Shown here piece by piece: positions 45,088 through 52,080 of a stretch of 64,000 bases of DNA. This DNA is from Altericroceibacterium endophyticum (lineage in GTDB: Bacteria > Pseudomonadota > Alphaproteobacteria > Sphingomonadales > Sphingomonadaceae), in NCBI RefSeq assembly GCF_009827595.1, contig NZ_WTYT01000004.1, positions 195,317-259,316 of the forward strand, written 5' to 3'. The notes under the pieces are model-generated. The model was not told the origin of the DNA. It saw only the letters and a program-made list of their open reading frames with translations, and did no database searches. Position numbers and translations under genes: made by a program. The stretch's first letter is position 1; every line of letters begins with the position of its first letter.

Positions 45088-45161
45088 ATATTCCGCCCGA
45101 ACCTGTTTGCTTGAAGCATCTCTTTCATCAACGCCCGAATGGCAGGGCGGTTTCCGATCAT

Positions 45162-45191
45162 GCAATATTATATTGCGCACAATTTGATTGT
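45162..45191. promoter_or_regulatory. Tandem palindromes between the flavoprotein and OhrR-like genes
   Basis: GCAATAT-T-ATATTGC (45162-45176) is a perfect palindrome. Two bases later comes ACAAT-TTG-ATTGT (45179-45191). Both carry CAAT/ATTG half-sites resembling known OhrR boxes (CAATT/AATTG). They lie in the divergent promoter region of the adjacent OhrR-like regulator, so they are its probable operators. Confidence 0.7.
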
Positions 45192-45250
45192 TGCCCGAAT
45201 TCGCGCGTAAAGGCTCGTCCCTTCAGAATTGTGCTGCTAAGCGGCTAACT

Positions 45251-45775
45251 ATGGACAAAGAGACGCTCGAAGTGGATCAGTGGTTTGAGGGGCTGGCGAA
45301 GGGAAATCCGCTGGCGCTTGACCGTCAGATTTGCTTTCCCGTCTATGTGGCCGGCAATTCTTTGGTGCGCGCCTACCGCCCCCTGCTGTCTGAAATCGGC
45401 CTCACATACCCGCAATATCTCGTCATGCTGATCCTGTGGTCCGAAGAGGCACCCTTGTCGGTCGGGACGATTGGGTCACATCTGATGCTGGATAGCGGCA
45501 CGCTGACCCCCTTGCTCAAACGGATGGAAAGCGCCGGTATTGTCGAGCGCCGCCGCGATCAGGCGGATGAGCGGCGCGTCCTGATTGGGTTGACCGCCAA
45601 AGGCCGTGCATTGCGCAAGGATGCAGAGAGCATTCCGGGCAAGCTGATCGGCTGTAGCGGGATGTCACCCACGGATCTGCATGATTTGCATCAGGCCGTG
45701 ATAACATTGCGCCGACTTTTCTTGAATGATGCACCGCCTGCCACGGCAGCAGAGGAAGAGGCTCTTTCCGAATAA
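45251..45775 (+). CDS. OhrR-like MarR-family peroxide regulator
   Basis: A 174-residue winged-helix repressor of the OhrR group. DRQICFPVYVAGNSLVRAYR holds the peroxide-sensing cysteine (Cys28). YPQYLVMLILW, LDSGTLTPLLKRMESAG and the wing DERRVLIGLT match OhrR. The start is MDKETLEVDQWF; an earlier frame is unsupported. OhrR normally controls ohr (organic hydroperoxide reductase), but no ohr gene is near. Here the divergent target is a flavoprotein-OYE pair. Confidence 0.9.
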   Translation: MDKETLEVDQWFEGLAKGNPLALDRQICFPVYVAGNSLVRAYRPLLSEIGLTYPQYLVMLILWSEEAPLSVGTIGSHLMLDSGTLTPLLKRMESAGIVERRRDQADERRVLIGLTAKGRALRKDAESIPGKLIGCSGMSPTDLHDLHQAVITLRRLFLNDAPPATAAEEEALSE

Positions 45776-45847
45776 GAGCGGAGAAATCGCTCCTCGACGG
45801 AAGGGAAATCTTGATCTCTCAACGATAACATGATTTCTAGCCACCAA

Positions 45848-45863
45848 CCGACACCAATGTCGG
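45848..45863 (+). promoter_or_regulatory. Hairpin just before the second MFS gene
   Basis: CCGACA-CCAA-TGTCGG is a perfect 6-bp stem with a 4-nt loop. It ends 15 nt before the MFS ATG and next to the GGGAGAG Shine-Dalgarno. It could affect initiation or serve as a small operator. Confidence 0.4.
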
Positions 45864-45878
45864 ATGGGAGAGAAAGTG

Positions 45879-47231
45879 ATGGCTCGCTTCGATATAGAGC
45901 GTTTTGTCGACGATCAGCGAATTGGGCCCGTGCAGCTGACCGTGTTGCTGGTCTGCGGACTGGTTTGCTTCATTGATGGTTTTGACATTTTCATGGTGGG
46001 CAAGATCGCGCCTGCCATTGCCGAAAGCTATGGTCAGCCGCCCGAGGCGATGACCGAATTATTCGTCTTTCAGCAAGTCGGCCTCGCCATCGGTGCCTTC
46101 ACTGTTTCCCCTCTGGCCGATCGGTTCGGCAGGCGTTTCATGCTGATGGCCTGCTGCGCGATTTTTGGCGTGATTACGCTGTTGAGCACGCAGGCTGAAA
46201 CCTTACTACACCTTTCCATATTGCGCGGGCTGGCCGGCATATTCATGGCCGCGGGCCTGCCCATGGCGCTGGCGCTGATTTCCGAAACCACGCCAAAGCG
46301 CAAACGCTCCACCTTCGTGGCACTGGCCCTGGCCGGCTATTCCAGCGGCAGTGCCGCCAGCGGCGCGGTAGCCGCCTGGCTGCTCGATTCCTATGGCTGG
46401 CAAAGCGGGTTCTGGATTGGCGGCCTCGTTCCGCTGCTCTGCGTTCCGCTCCTCATGTTTGTCGTTCCCGAATCGCTCAAATTCCGGGCTGAACGCAATC
46501 CGAAAGATCCCACTCTGGCCGCCACCATCCGCCGCATGGACCCGCGCGTCAGCCTGTCCGGCGATGAATTTTTCGCACTGGGGCAGGAACAGGACAAGGC
46601 CCAAAAGGCCAAACTTTCAGATGTCTTCACCAATGGCCGCGGCTTGATGACGATGATTATCTGGAGCGCGTGCCTGCTATCCATGACGTCCATCGCGCTG
46701 ATGGCCGCATGGTTGCCCACTTTCTTCCAGGAAATGGCCAATATTCCGATCCAGCGCTTCGCCGTCTCGGCGATGATCGCCTATCTTGGCGGGGTGACGG
46801 GCACCCTGACCATCGGCTATCTGATGGACAAGTTCGACGCGACGAAGATGATCCCGATCTTCTATATCGGGCTCGCCTGCACGATGATCGCCATATCGTT
46901 GATCCCCTTTGAATCCGCCATTTTCATGCCGGTGCTGATCCTCTGGAGCTTTTTGCAAACCGGCGGACAAGCAGGTCTCAACACCTTCATCACGCAGATC
47001 TATCCGCCGCGCATGCGCAGCACGGCGCTCGGCTGGGCTGGCGGTGCAGGCCGCGTTGGCGGAGTTCTGGCGCCGATCTATGGCGGCATTGCCATTGGCA
47101 ATAATTTCACGCTGCAACTCACGCTGGGCCTTGCCGCTATCGTGCCGTTTGTGGTTGCCGTTCTGGTGTTTCTGCTGGGCCGTACCCAACAGGTGAAGGA
47201 TTACCAGGGAGCCAAGGCCGCGTTGGCCTGA
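45879..47231 (+). CDS. MFS transporter, aromatic acid:H+ symporter-like
   Basis: A 12-helix carrier of 450 residues from ATG 45879 (MARFDIERFVDDQRIG), chosen because GGGAGAG lies upstream. AAHS-branch marks are FIDGFDIFMVGKIAPAIAES and SPLADRFGRRFMLM. It resembles the first MFS carrier of the window but is clearly divergent. It is followed by convergent NTF2-like genes. The substrate is probably an aromatic or small organic acid. Confidence 0.88.
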   Translation: MARFDIERFVDDQRIGPVQLTVLLVCGLVCFIDGFDIFMVGKIAPAIAESYGQPPEAMTELFVFQQVGLAIGAFTVSPLADRFGRRFMLMACCAIFGVITLLSTQAETLLHLSILRGLAGIFMAAGLPMALALISETTPKRKRSTFVALALAGYSSGSAASGAVAAWLLDSYGWQSGFWIGGLVPLLCVPLLMFVVPESLKFRAERNPKDPTLAATIRRMDPRVSLSGDEFFALGQEQDKAQKAKLSDVFTNGRGLMTMIIWSACLLSMTSIALMAAWLPTFFQEMANIPIQRFAVSAMIAYLGGVTGTLTIGYLMDKFDATKMIPIFYIGLACTMIAISLIPFESAIFMPVLILWSFLQTGGQAGLNTFITQIYPPRMRSTALGWAGGAGRVGGVLAPIYGGIAIGNNFTLQLTLGLAAIVPFVVAVLVFLLGRTQQVKDYQGAKAALA

Positions 47232-47393
47232 TGCTCCTCTGACGGCGCAGGGTTCCAGCGAATGAAATGAAAACTATCTACGGCTGGTTTACGCCCGGGA
47301 TGATGAGAGTTTCGTCCCGATTGCATGTTCAAGCGATGCGCCGCCAGCCTGAATGGCGGCGGCGCGTTTAAGGCCGAAAGTGGATGGGCTGGA

Positions 47394-48197
47394 TCAGCAG
47401 CGCTCCGGCTCGCCTGCCCGCGCCACCCGGATTGCCGAGATCAGGCCATCACGCAGTGTATAAAACACGAAAACACGCACCTTCACCCAGTCCCCTTCAG
47501 CCAGTGGCATAACCACGAAATCAGGGCTGTCCCGCAATGCGGTAAAGGTGCTGGTCGTATCCGCAAAAATCGCGTCATCATCCGCCAGCAGCTTATGGAT
47601 GGTCAGGTCTTCGCGAATGCCTTCAAACATCGGCGCATAGAAATCGACGATCCCCTGCTTGCCGTTTATTTGCGGCATCGTGTTCAGCTTCAGCGTGACA
47701 TCATCGGTGTAAAAAGCGCTGTAGCGTGCATGATCGGCATTACTGAAAGCAGCCGTATAGGCATGATAGGCCGCAATCTGCGAGGGATGCGCGCCAAGCC
47801 GCGGCGCCTTGGTGACGCCATATTCGGGTGGCCAGGTCATGGAATTGAGCGCCACAACCTTTTCATCGCGCAGACGATAGGTGACATGAAATTTCACCGT
47901 CACACTGTCACCCGGAAATAAATGGCCGAAGGGAAAGTCCGGCCGTTCTTTCAGCGCATGGAAATCCATATCCACATCAGCAAATAATATGTCACCACTG
48001 CGCGCATAATGCTGCACACGCATCACTTCGCGCACGCCATCATGCGCCCAGGCGAGAAAATCCCGCAGCCCCTGTTTGCCTTCATAACGACGCGACCCTC
48101 CCGTGAAGACCAGATCGTCGTGATAGAATTCATCGACCAGCCGGGCATCGTCACCGGCATTGAACACTTCGATATAGGCGGGATAGTCGAAGAGCAT
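47394..48197 (-). CDS. Tandem SnoaL/NTF2-like protein
   Basis: A 267-residue soluble protein made of two NTF2-fold (SnoaL-like) repeats (about 1-125 and 140-262). The first has YIEVFNAGDDARLVDEFYHD and KQGLRDFLAWAHDGVREVM; the second has YHAYTAAFSNADHARYSAFY and KQGIVDFYAPMFEGIREDL, so they align. The fold binds hydrophobic rings or acts as isomerase, hydratase or cyclase. No catalytic set can be assigned by eye. It starts at the stop of the single-domain paralogue next to it (ATGA overlap). Confidence 0.8.
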   Translation of the reverse strand: MLFDYPAYIEVFNAGDDARLVDEFYHDDLVFTGGSRRYEGKQGLRDFLAWAHDGVREVMRVQHYARSGDILFADVDMDFHALKERPDFPFGHLFPGDSVTVKFHVTYRLRDEKVVALNSMTWPPEYGVTKAPRLGAHPSQIAAYHAYTAAFSNADHARYSAFYTDDVTLKLNTMPQINGKQGIVDFYAPMFEGIREDLTIHKLLADDDAIFADTTSTFTALRDSPDFVVMPLAEGDWVKVRVFVFYTLRDGLISAIRVARAGEPERC

Positions 48198-48586
48198 CAG
48201 GCCTTCCCCTGCGACCGCGCCGTGCGGACATGGGTGAACTTTCCATCAGGGCCGATGCGATAAAAAATGAAACTTTCGATAAAGATGGATTCGCCTTTGC
48301 GGATGGGGCCGGCGATAAAGTCGCTCCAATCCTCCAGCGCCTTGAACTCGGTTACGATAATGCAGGCCGCCCCTTCATCATCGATAACCAGCTGCGTCAC
48401 ATCAAGCGTCTCGTCGATCCGGGCAAAAACGCCTTCATAAAATTCGCGGATCGCCTGACGCCCTTTGATCCGGCGTTTCCCGCCCAGATCAAAGTCGACA
48501 TCATCAGCATAAAAACGGGTAAAACCGTCAAAATCGCCGCGATTAAACGCGCCGATATAGTCTTGCATGAATTCTTCTTTGGTCAT
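48197..48586 (-). CDS. SnoaL/NTF2-like protein
   Basis: A single-domain 129-residue NTF2-fold protein. The motif FMQDYIGAFNRGDFDGFTRFYADDVDF matches the paralogous gene at 48700-49086, with which it shares about the same length and the ALEDWxDFxAGPxxKG stretch. It overlaps the following tandem gene by 1-4 nt and has a GGGAGAG Shine-Dalgarno. It is divergent from its paralogue. Its role is unknown; a ketosteroid-isomerase-like or hydratase function is possible. Confidence 0.8.
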   Translation of the reverse strand: MTKEEFMQDYIGAFNRGDFDGFTRFYADDVDFDLGGKRRIKGRQAIREFYEGVFARIDETLDVTQLVIDDEGAACIIVTEFKALEDWSDFIAGPIRKGESIFIESFIFYRIGPDGKFTHVRTARSQGKA

Positions 48587-48647
48587 TGCTCTCTCCCAAT
48601 CTGGCGGATGTTATCACGCTCTGAATAGCCAAGAAAACACATGATGA

Positions 48648-48670
48648 TTGATCAAGCAAATAACTTTGCT
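48648..48670. promoter_or_regulatory. Overlapping palindromes between divergent SnoaL-like genes
   Basis: TTGATCAA (48648-48655) is a perfect 8-bp palindrome. It overlaps by one base AGCAAA-TAAC-TTTGCT (48655-48670), a perfect 6-bp inverted repeat. Both lie in the 113-nt gap between the divergent genes starting at 48586 and 48700. They are probable operators. Confidence 0.5.
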
Positions 48671-48699
48671 ATTCTCTGGTCTTAGAGGATAGGAAAGCC

Positions 48700-49086
48700 A
48701 TGACAGAAAATGAATATGCGCATTATGTCGCCTGCTTCAACGCAGATGATTTTGAAGGCTTCGGCGCTTATTATCATGACGATGTGGTGTTCCGCCTTGG
48801 CGACAAGCGCGAGATCATCGGCCGATCGGCTATTCTGGATTTCTACCGCGACGTAAAATCACGCATCCGCGAAACGCTGGAAATATTGAGCGTAGCGCCG
48901 GGTGAAACCAGTTTTGCGGTTCATTGCCGCACCGAATTTTACGCTCTGGAAGACTGGCCTGATTTTGTCGCCGGACCGATGGCCAAAGGCGATGTGCTGA
49001 ACATCGAAAGTCTGGGATATTACTATCTTCGGGACAACAAATTTCACCGCATTCTCGGTGCGCGTTACCGAACGCTGCCGAATTGA
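48700..49086 (+). CDS. SnoaL/NTF2-like protein
   Basis: A 128-residue NTF2-fold protein and paralogue of the 48197-48586 product. It has YVACFNADDFEGFGAYYHDD, RSAILDFYRDVKSRI and ALEDWPDFVAGPMAKG. Function is unknown. It leads a plus-strand run with two DUF3237 genes (39 nt to the next) and so probably works in the same step or series. AGGATAGG is upstream of the ATG. Confidence 0.8.
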   Translation: MTENEYAHYVACFNADDFEGFGAYYHDDVVFRLGDKREIIGRSAILDFYRDVKSRIRETLEILSVAPGETSFAVHCRTEFYALEDWPDFVAGPMAKGDVLNIESLGYYYLRDNKFHRILGARYRTLPN

Positions 49087-49125
49087 AGCGGCTCCCTACA
49101 CCTTTCAAAACAACAAGGATTATTC

Positions 49126-49617
49126 ATGACTGAGCCCAGCGCTGGTGCGCACCCTTTCGCCCCGCAATTCGAATTCGCCTTCACCGTCAGTATCAATCTG
49201 ACCAAACCGATATGGATTGAACCCTCCAGCACCGGGCAAACCCGGGCCGGCATCTGGGCTGCGGATGGCACCTTCGAAGGTCCTCGCATCAAGGGCCGCG
49301 TCGTTCCGATGAGCGGCGGCGACTTTCCTCTCGTGCGCCCCAATGGCGTGATCGATTTTGACGCGCGCTACTTTCTGGAAGCAGATGACGGCACGCCGAT
49401 TTACTTGCAAAGCCGCGGCTATCGCTGGGCTGAAGGCGATGCGATGGATCGCATGGCCCGCAACGAACCGGTCGGGCATGATGAATATTACATGCGCGTC
49501 TCGCCCAAATTCGATGTGCCTGAAGGGCCGCATGACTGGCTGGGCAAGCACATCTTTGTCGGCGTGGCCGAAAAGGTGCCCCAGGCCAACCGCATCCATT
49601 ACTTCCAATTGCTGTGA
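49126..49617 (+). CDS. DUF3237 protein
   Basis: A 163-residue cytoplasmic protein of the DUF3237 family (all-beta). It shows FEFAFTVSINLTKPIWI, GPRIKGRVVPMSGGDF, RYFLEADDGTPIYLQSRGYR and the C-terminal PEGPHDWLGKHIFVGV. No enzymatic function is established, though genes of this family sit in aromatic-degradation clusters. It is followed at once (GTGA overlap) by a second, divergent copy. A fixed pair suggests a heteromeric or successive function. Confidence 0.85.
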   Translation: MTEPSAGAHPFAPQFEFAFTVSINLTKPIWIEPSSTGQTRAGIWAADGTFEGPRIKGRVVPMSGGDFPLVRPNGVIDFDARYFLEADDGTPIYLQSRGYRWAEGDAMDRMARNEPVGHDEYYMRVSPKFDVPEGPHDWLGKHIFVGVAEKVPQANRIHYFQLL

Positions 49618-50117
49618 GGCACGACAAAATGGATACAGGCATGACCAATGGCAACGTGCCAGCTCATCTCGAATATGTGTTTGAGATGAAGGTTTTCTTC
49701 CGCCCCGAACGCTGCATCTTCGGCCCGCTGCCGGGCGGCGGGCACAAGGGCTATACGCCCTGTGCCAGCGGAGAAATATACGGTCCGCGGCTGAGCGGCA
49801 AAATCGTGCCCGACAGCGGCGCAGATTTTGCCGATGTGCGCGGTGACGGCACAATCGTGATCAAGTCGCACTACATGCTTGAAGCGGATGACGGGACCAA
49901 GATCTATATCAACAACAATGGATATCTTGTTCCCGGAACAGAAGGCGTTGATGAAGTGATAGGCGGCGTGTTGCAGCCCAGCTATTTCAAATTTGCACCG
50001 ACCTTCATCGTGCCAGAGGGACCGCATGACTGGTTGGGCAAAACGGTCTTCGTCGGCGCCGGCAGGCGCTGTGCCAACCCCGATCATTCGATCTTCACCT
50101 ATTACGCGGTACGCTGA
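49614..50117 (+). CDS. DUF3237 protein, second copy
   Basis: A 167-residue paralogue of the previous gene. It carries GPRLSGKIVPDSGADF, HYMLEADDGTKIYINNNGY and VPEGPHDWLGKTVFVGAG. The start is GTG at 49614, overlapping the previous stop, or the ATG at 49629. It has an insertion (PGGGHKGYTPCASG) absent in the other copy. A terminator follows the stop by 40 nt. Confidence 0.82.
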   Translation: MRHDKMDTGMTNGNVPAHLEYVFEMKVFFRPERCIFGPLPGGGHKGYTPCASGEIYGPRLSGKIVPDSGADFADVRGDGTIVIKSHYMLEADDGTKIYINNNGYLVPGTEGVDEVIGGVLQPSYFKFAPTFIVPEGPHDWLGKTVFVGAGRRCANPDHSIFTYYAVR

Positions 50118-50157
50118 ACACAGTCCATTGCCTTCTCCGGCACATGCTGATCAGCAT

Positions 50158-50197
50158 AAAAGCGGTGCGTCAGGCTTTAGCCTCCGCACCGCTTTTT
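50158..50197. terminator. Bidirectional terminator between DUF3237 and CocE genes
   Basis: AAAAGCGGTGCG (50158-50169) pairs with CGCACCGCTTTT (50185-50196), a perfect 12-bp stem. A nested AGGC-TTTA-GCCT hairpin lies inside. A run of T (to 50197) on one side and A on the other allows it to act on both strands. It lies between convergent stops at 50117 and 50209. Confidence 0.88.
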
Positions 50198-50208
50198 CAT
50201 GTCAGTCC

Positions 50209-51882
50209 TCAACTCCGCGGCGGGATTACCGGGATTTGCAGATAGCTGTCATAATCGCCGCCGGCATGGATGATATGCTGGCCGCAATTGCGCAAATCTT
50301 CGTGCCGCGCGAAGGGCAAATTGGGCAGCGCATCGCGATAGATGTCCATCCCCTTCACCACCAGACGCAGACTTTCACCGGCCCGGAACAAGGCTGAAGA
50401 CGGCCAGATCTCGATATCCACCGGCACGATCTCACCCGGTTTCAGCAGCTGTTCGCGCATATGCTTATGGACCGGGCGCCACTTTGTGCTGCGCTCTTCA
50501 TCCAGCTCACGATGACTTACCCGCAGCCAGCCCAGCGCCATCGGGCCATTTTCGTAGAATGCATAGAAATGGAAGCCGACAGGTTCGTTCCGCTCATCGC
50601 GTTTCTGCAACGCGACGAACAGATCCATATCCTCGGCATCTGCAGCTTCCACCCACAAGCGCAGGCTGAGATAGCCGGTGATTTCCGTATCCTCCTCAAA
50701 CTGATGAGTGAACACCGTTTCACCGCGCTCGTCACAAGGATCGTAGGAAATCGAGCCAGCCCCCTCGACCGCGTCAGACACCATGCTCATATCGCTCGTA
50801 TTCAAATGAAGACGGCGATATTCGGTGCGTTTCAGCGGCCATTCCTCCTCAGCATGGGTCACACATTTTTTCGCGCCTTCACAGGTCTGAAAAGAAACAC
50901 GTGGCCATTCAGGCATGTCATTATCCACGCCTTTCAGGAAGTGATCGAAGAAGGCCCGCTGCTTTGCCCGGCTTTCAGGCATGTAATAATGCGCCCATTT
51001 CTTCTGGCCATGAACATGAAGCCACTTTTGCTTGGATGACATGCAGCGGAACGCCTCGATCGTGCCGCGCGTATGCAGCCCCTGATCGGACCAGCTGGCG
51101 ACCACGAAAGCCGGAATATCGATCGCTTCGAGATCGATCTCCTTGCTGCGCCAGTAATCATCATAGAGCGGATGCGCCTGCACATTGGCGTTGGTGTCCT
51201 CCGTCCGGTTCAGCGAAAAGCGCAGATTGTCCGATCCCCGCGGCACGAAACCGGTTTCTCGAATGCCCCCGTGATAGGCGAATTCCCGGTACCAATCGGA
51301 AAAGCCCTCCCACGGATTGAGCGCCGCCAGATGCGGCGGCTTTAAGGATGCGACCAGATATTGGACGGCGGCAAGATAGGAAACACCGGTCATTCCGATC
51401 TTCCCATTGGTCCATTCCAGCTGGGCCAGCCATTCTATACAATCATAGCAATCCTCCGCCTCGCCAATCCCATTGTGACGCAGATCGCCTTCCGACAGCC
51501 ATGCGCCACGCGGGTCGGCAAAGACCACGGCATATCCCGCCGCGCACCAGAATGCCGGATCAGGTGCCTCAAAGGCGGTGAAGCGCGACATCCAGCCCTC
51601 TTCAACCCCGGCTGGCGGCCATAGGGATGCGGACAGGCCATGTTTGCCATAGGGGCTCCAGCCGAGGATGATCGGCAGATCACCTTCGGGATTATCCGCC
51701 GGACGATAGATATCGACCAGAATGCGAATCCCGTCGCGCATCGGCACTTCGACATTGCGCTCTATCAGCAAGCCATCTTCAACCCGGCGATTATAATCGC
51801 GCGGCGGCAAAGGCGGTTTACCTGGCGCAGTCGAAGGATCGACCCCGTCACGCATTATCAGTTCGAAACCACTTTGTGCCAT
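50209..51882 (-). CDS. CocE/NonD family hydrolase
   Basis: An alpha/beta-hydrolase of the X-Pro dipeptidyl-peptidase S15/CocE group, 557 residues from MAQSGFELIM. The nucleophile elbow is GMTGVSYLA (Ser168). VVFADPRGAW and SWSDQGLHTRG (Asp) are typical, and a C-terminal jelly-roll domain follows with the TGYLSLRLWVEAADAEDMDL pattern. It hydrolyses esters such as cocaine-like or acyl esters, or proline-containing peptides. No signal peptide is seen. It is divergent from the GMC oxidoreductase gene. Confidence 0.88.
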   Translation of the reverse strand: MAQSGFELIMRDGVDPSTAPGKPPLPPRDYNRRVEDGLLIERNVEVPMRDGIRILVDIYRPADNPEGDLPIILGWSPYGKHGLSASLWPPAGVEEGWMSRFTAFEAPDPAFWCAAGYAVVFADPRGAWLSEGDLRHNGIGEAEDCYDCIEWLAQLEWTNGKIGMTGVSYLAAVQYLVASLKPPHLAALNPWEGFSDWYREFAYHGGIRETGFVPRGSDNLRFSLNRTEDTNANVQAHPLYDDYWRSKEIDLEAIDIPAFVVASWSDQGLHTRGTIEAFRCMSSKQKWLHVHGQKKWAHYYMPESRAKQRAFFDHFLKGVDNDMPEWPRVSFQTCEGAKKCVTHAEEEWPLKRTEYRRLHLNTSDMSMVSDAVEGAGSISYDPCDERGETVFTHQFEEDTEITGYLSLRLWVEAADAEDMDLFVALQKRDERNEPVGFHFYAFYENGPMALGWLRVSHRELDEERSTKWRPVHKHMREQLLKPGEIVPVDIEIWPSSALFRAGESLRLVVKGMDIYRDALPNLPFARHEDLRNCGQHIIHAGGDYDSYLQIPVIPPRS

Positions 51883-52009
51883 ATTGGCGTCCTCTTCCCG
51901 AATTGCGGTCCTTGCCGGACCATGTATTTTTAAGTTCGCTTTTCTTGCTTGGCCTAAGCCGATATGAATGGGCCGCAAAGACGCCGCGATGCGTCACCTT
52001 AACCAGATT

Positions 52010-52041
52010 GTTGACAGATCAACGTTTTGGTCAAGTATAAA
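52010..52041. promoter_or_regulatory. Promoter/operator of the CocE-GMC divergent region
   Basis: GTTGA-CAGA-TCAAC (52010-52023) is a perfect 5-bp inverted repeat containing a consensus -35 (TTGACA, 52011-52016). Next comes GTCAAGTATA (52030-52039), giving TATAAA at 52036-52041 with a long 19-nt spacing. Both the inverted repeat type and GTCAAGTATA recur at 56843-56860. A shared regulator is likely. Confidence 0.55.
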
Positions 52042-52050
52042 AGAACAATC

Positions 52051-52066
52051 CCGGCAAATTTGCCGG
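52051..52066 (+). promoter_or_regulatory. Perfect 16-bp palindrome before the GMC gene
   Basis: CCGGCAAATTTGCCGG is an exact palindrome with no spacer, lying 15 nt upstream of the GTG start and next to the AAGGGAG Shine-Dalgarno (52068-52074). Such uninterrupted symmetry fits a dimeric repressor operator or a strong stem in the 5' end of the mRNA. Confidence 0.6.
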
Positions 52067-52080
52067 AAAGGGAGATGCGT

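Noticed and set aside
47340-47360. GCCGCCA/TGGCGGC inverted repeat between the MFS and SnoaL-like genes as a terminator
   Set aside because: The stem is short (7 bp), the repeat is of GCC type that occurs often in coding-like GC-rich DNA, and no T-tract is adjacent.
24618-52070. CAAATTTGCCGGAAAG occurs exactly twice (about 24619-24634 and 52055-52070)
   Set aside because: A 16-nt identity between two of about 64000 positions is expected with appreciable probability by chance, and the contexts differ. It was not treated as a regulatory link.
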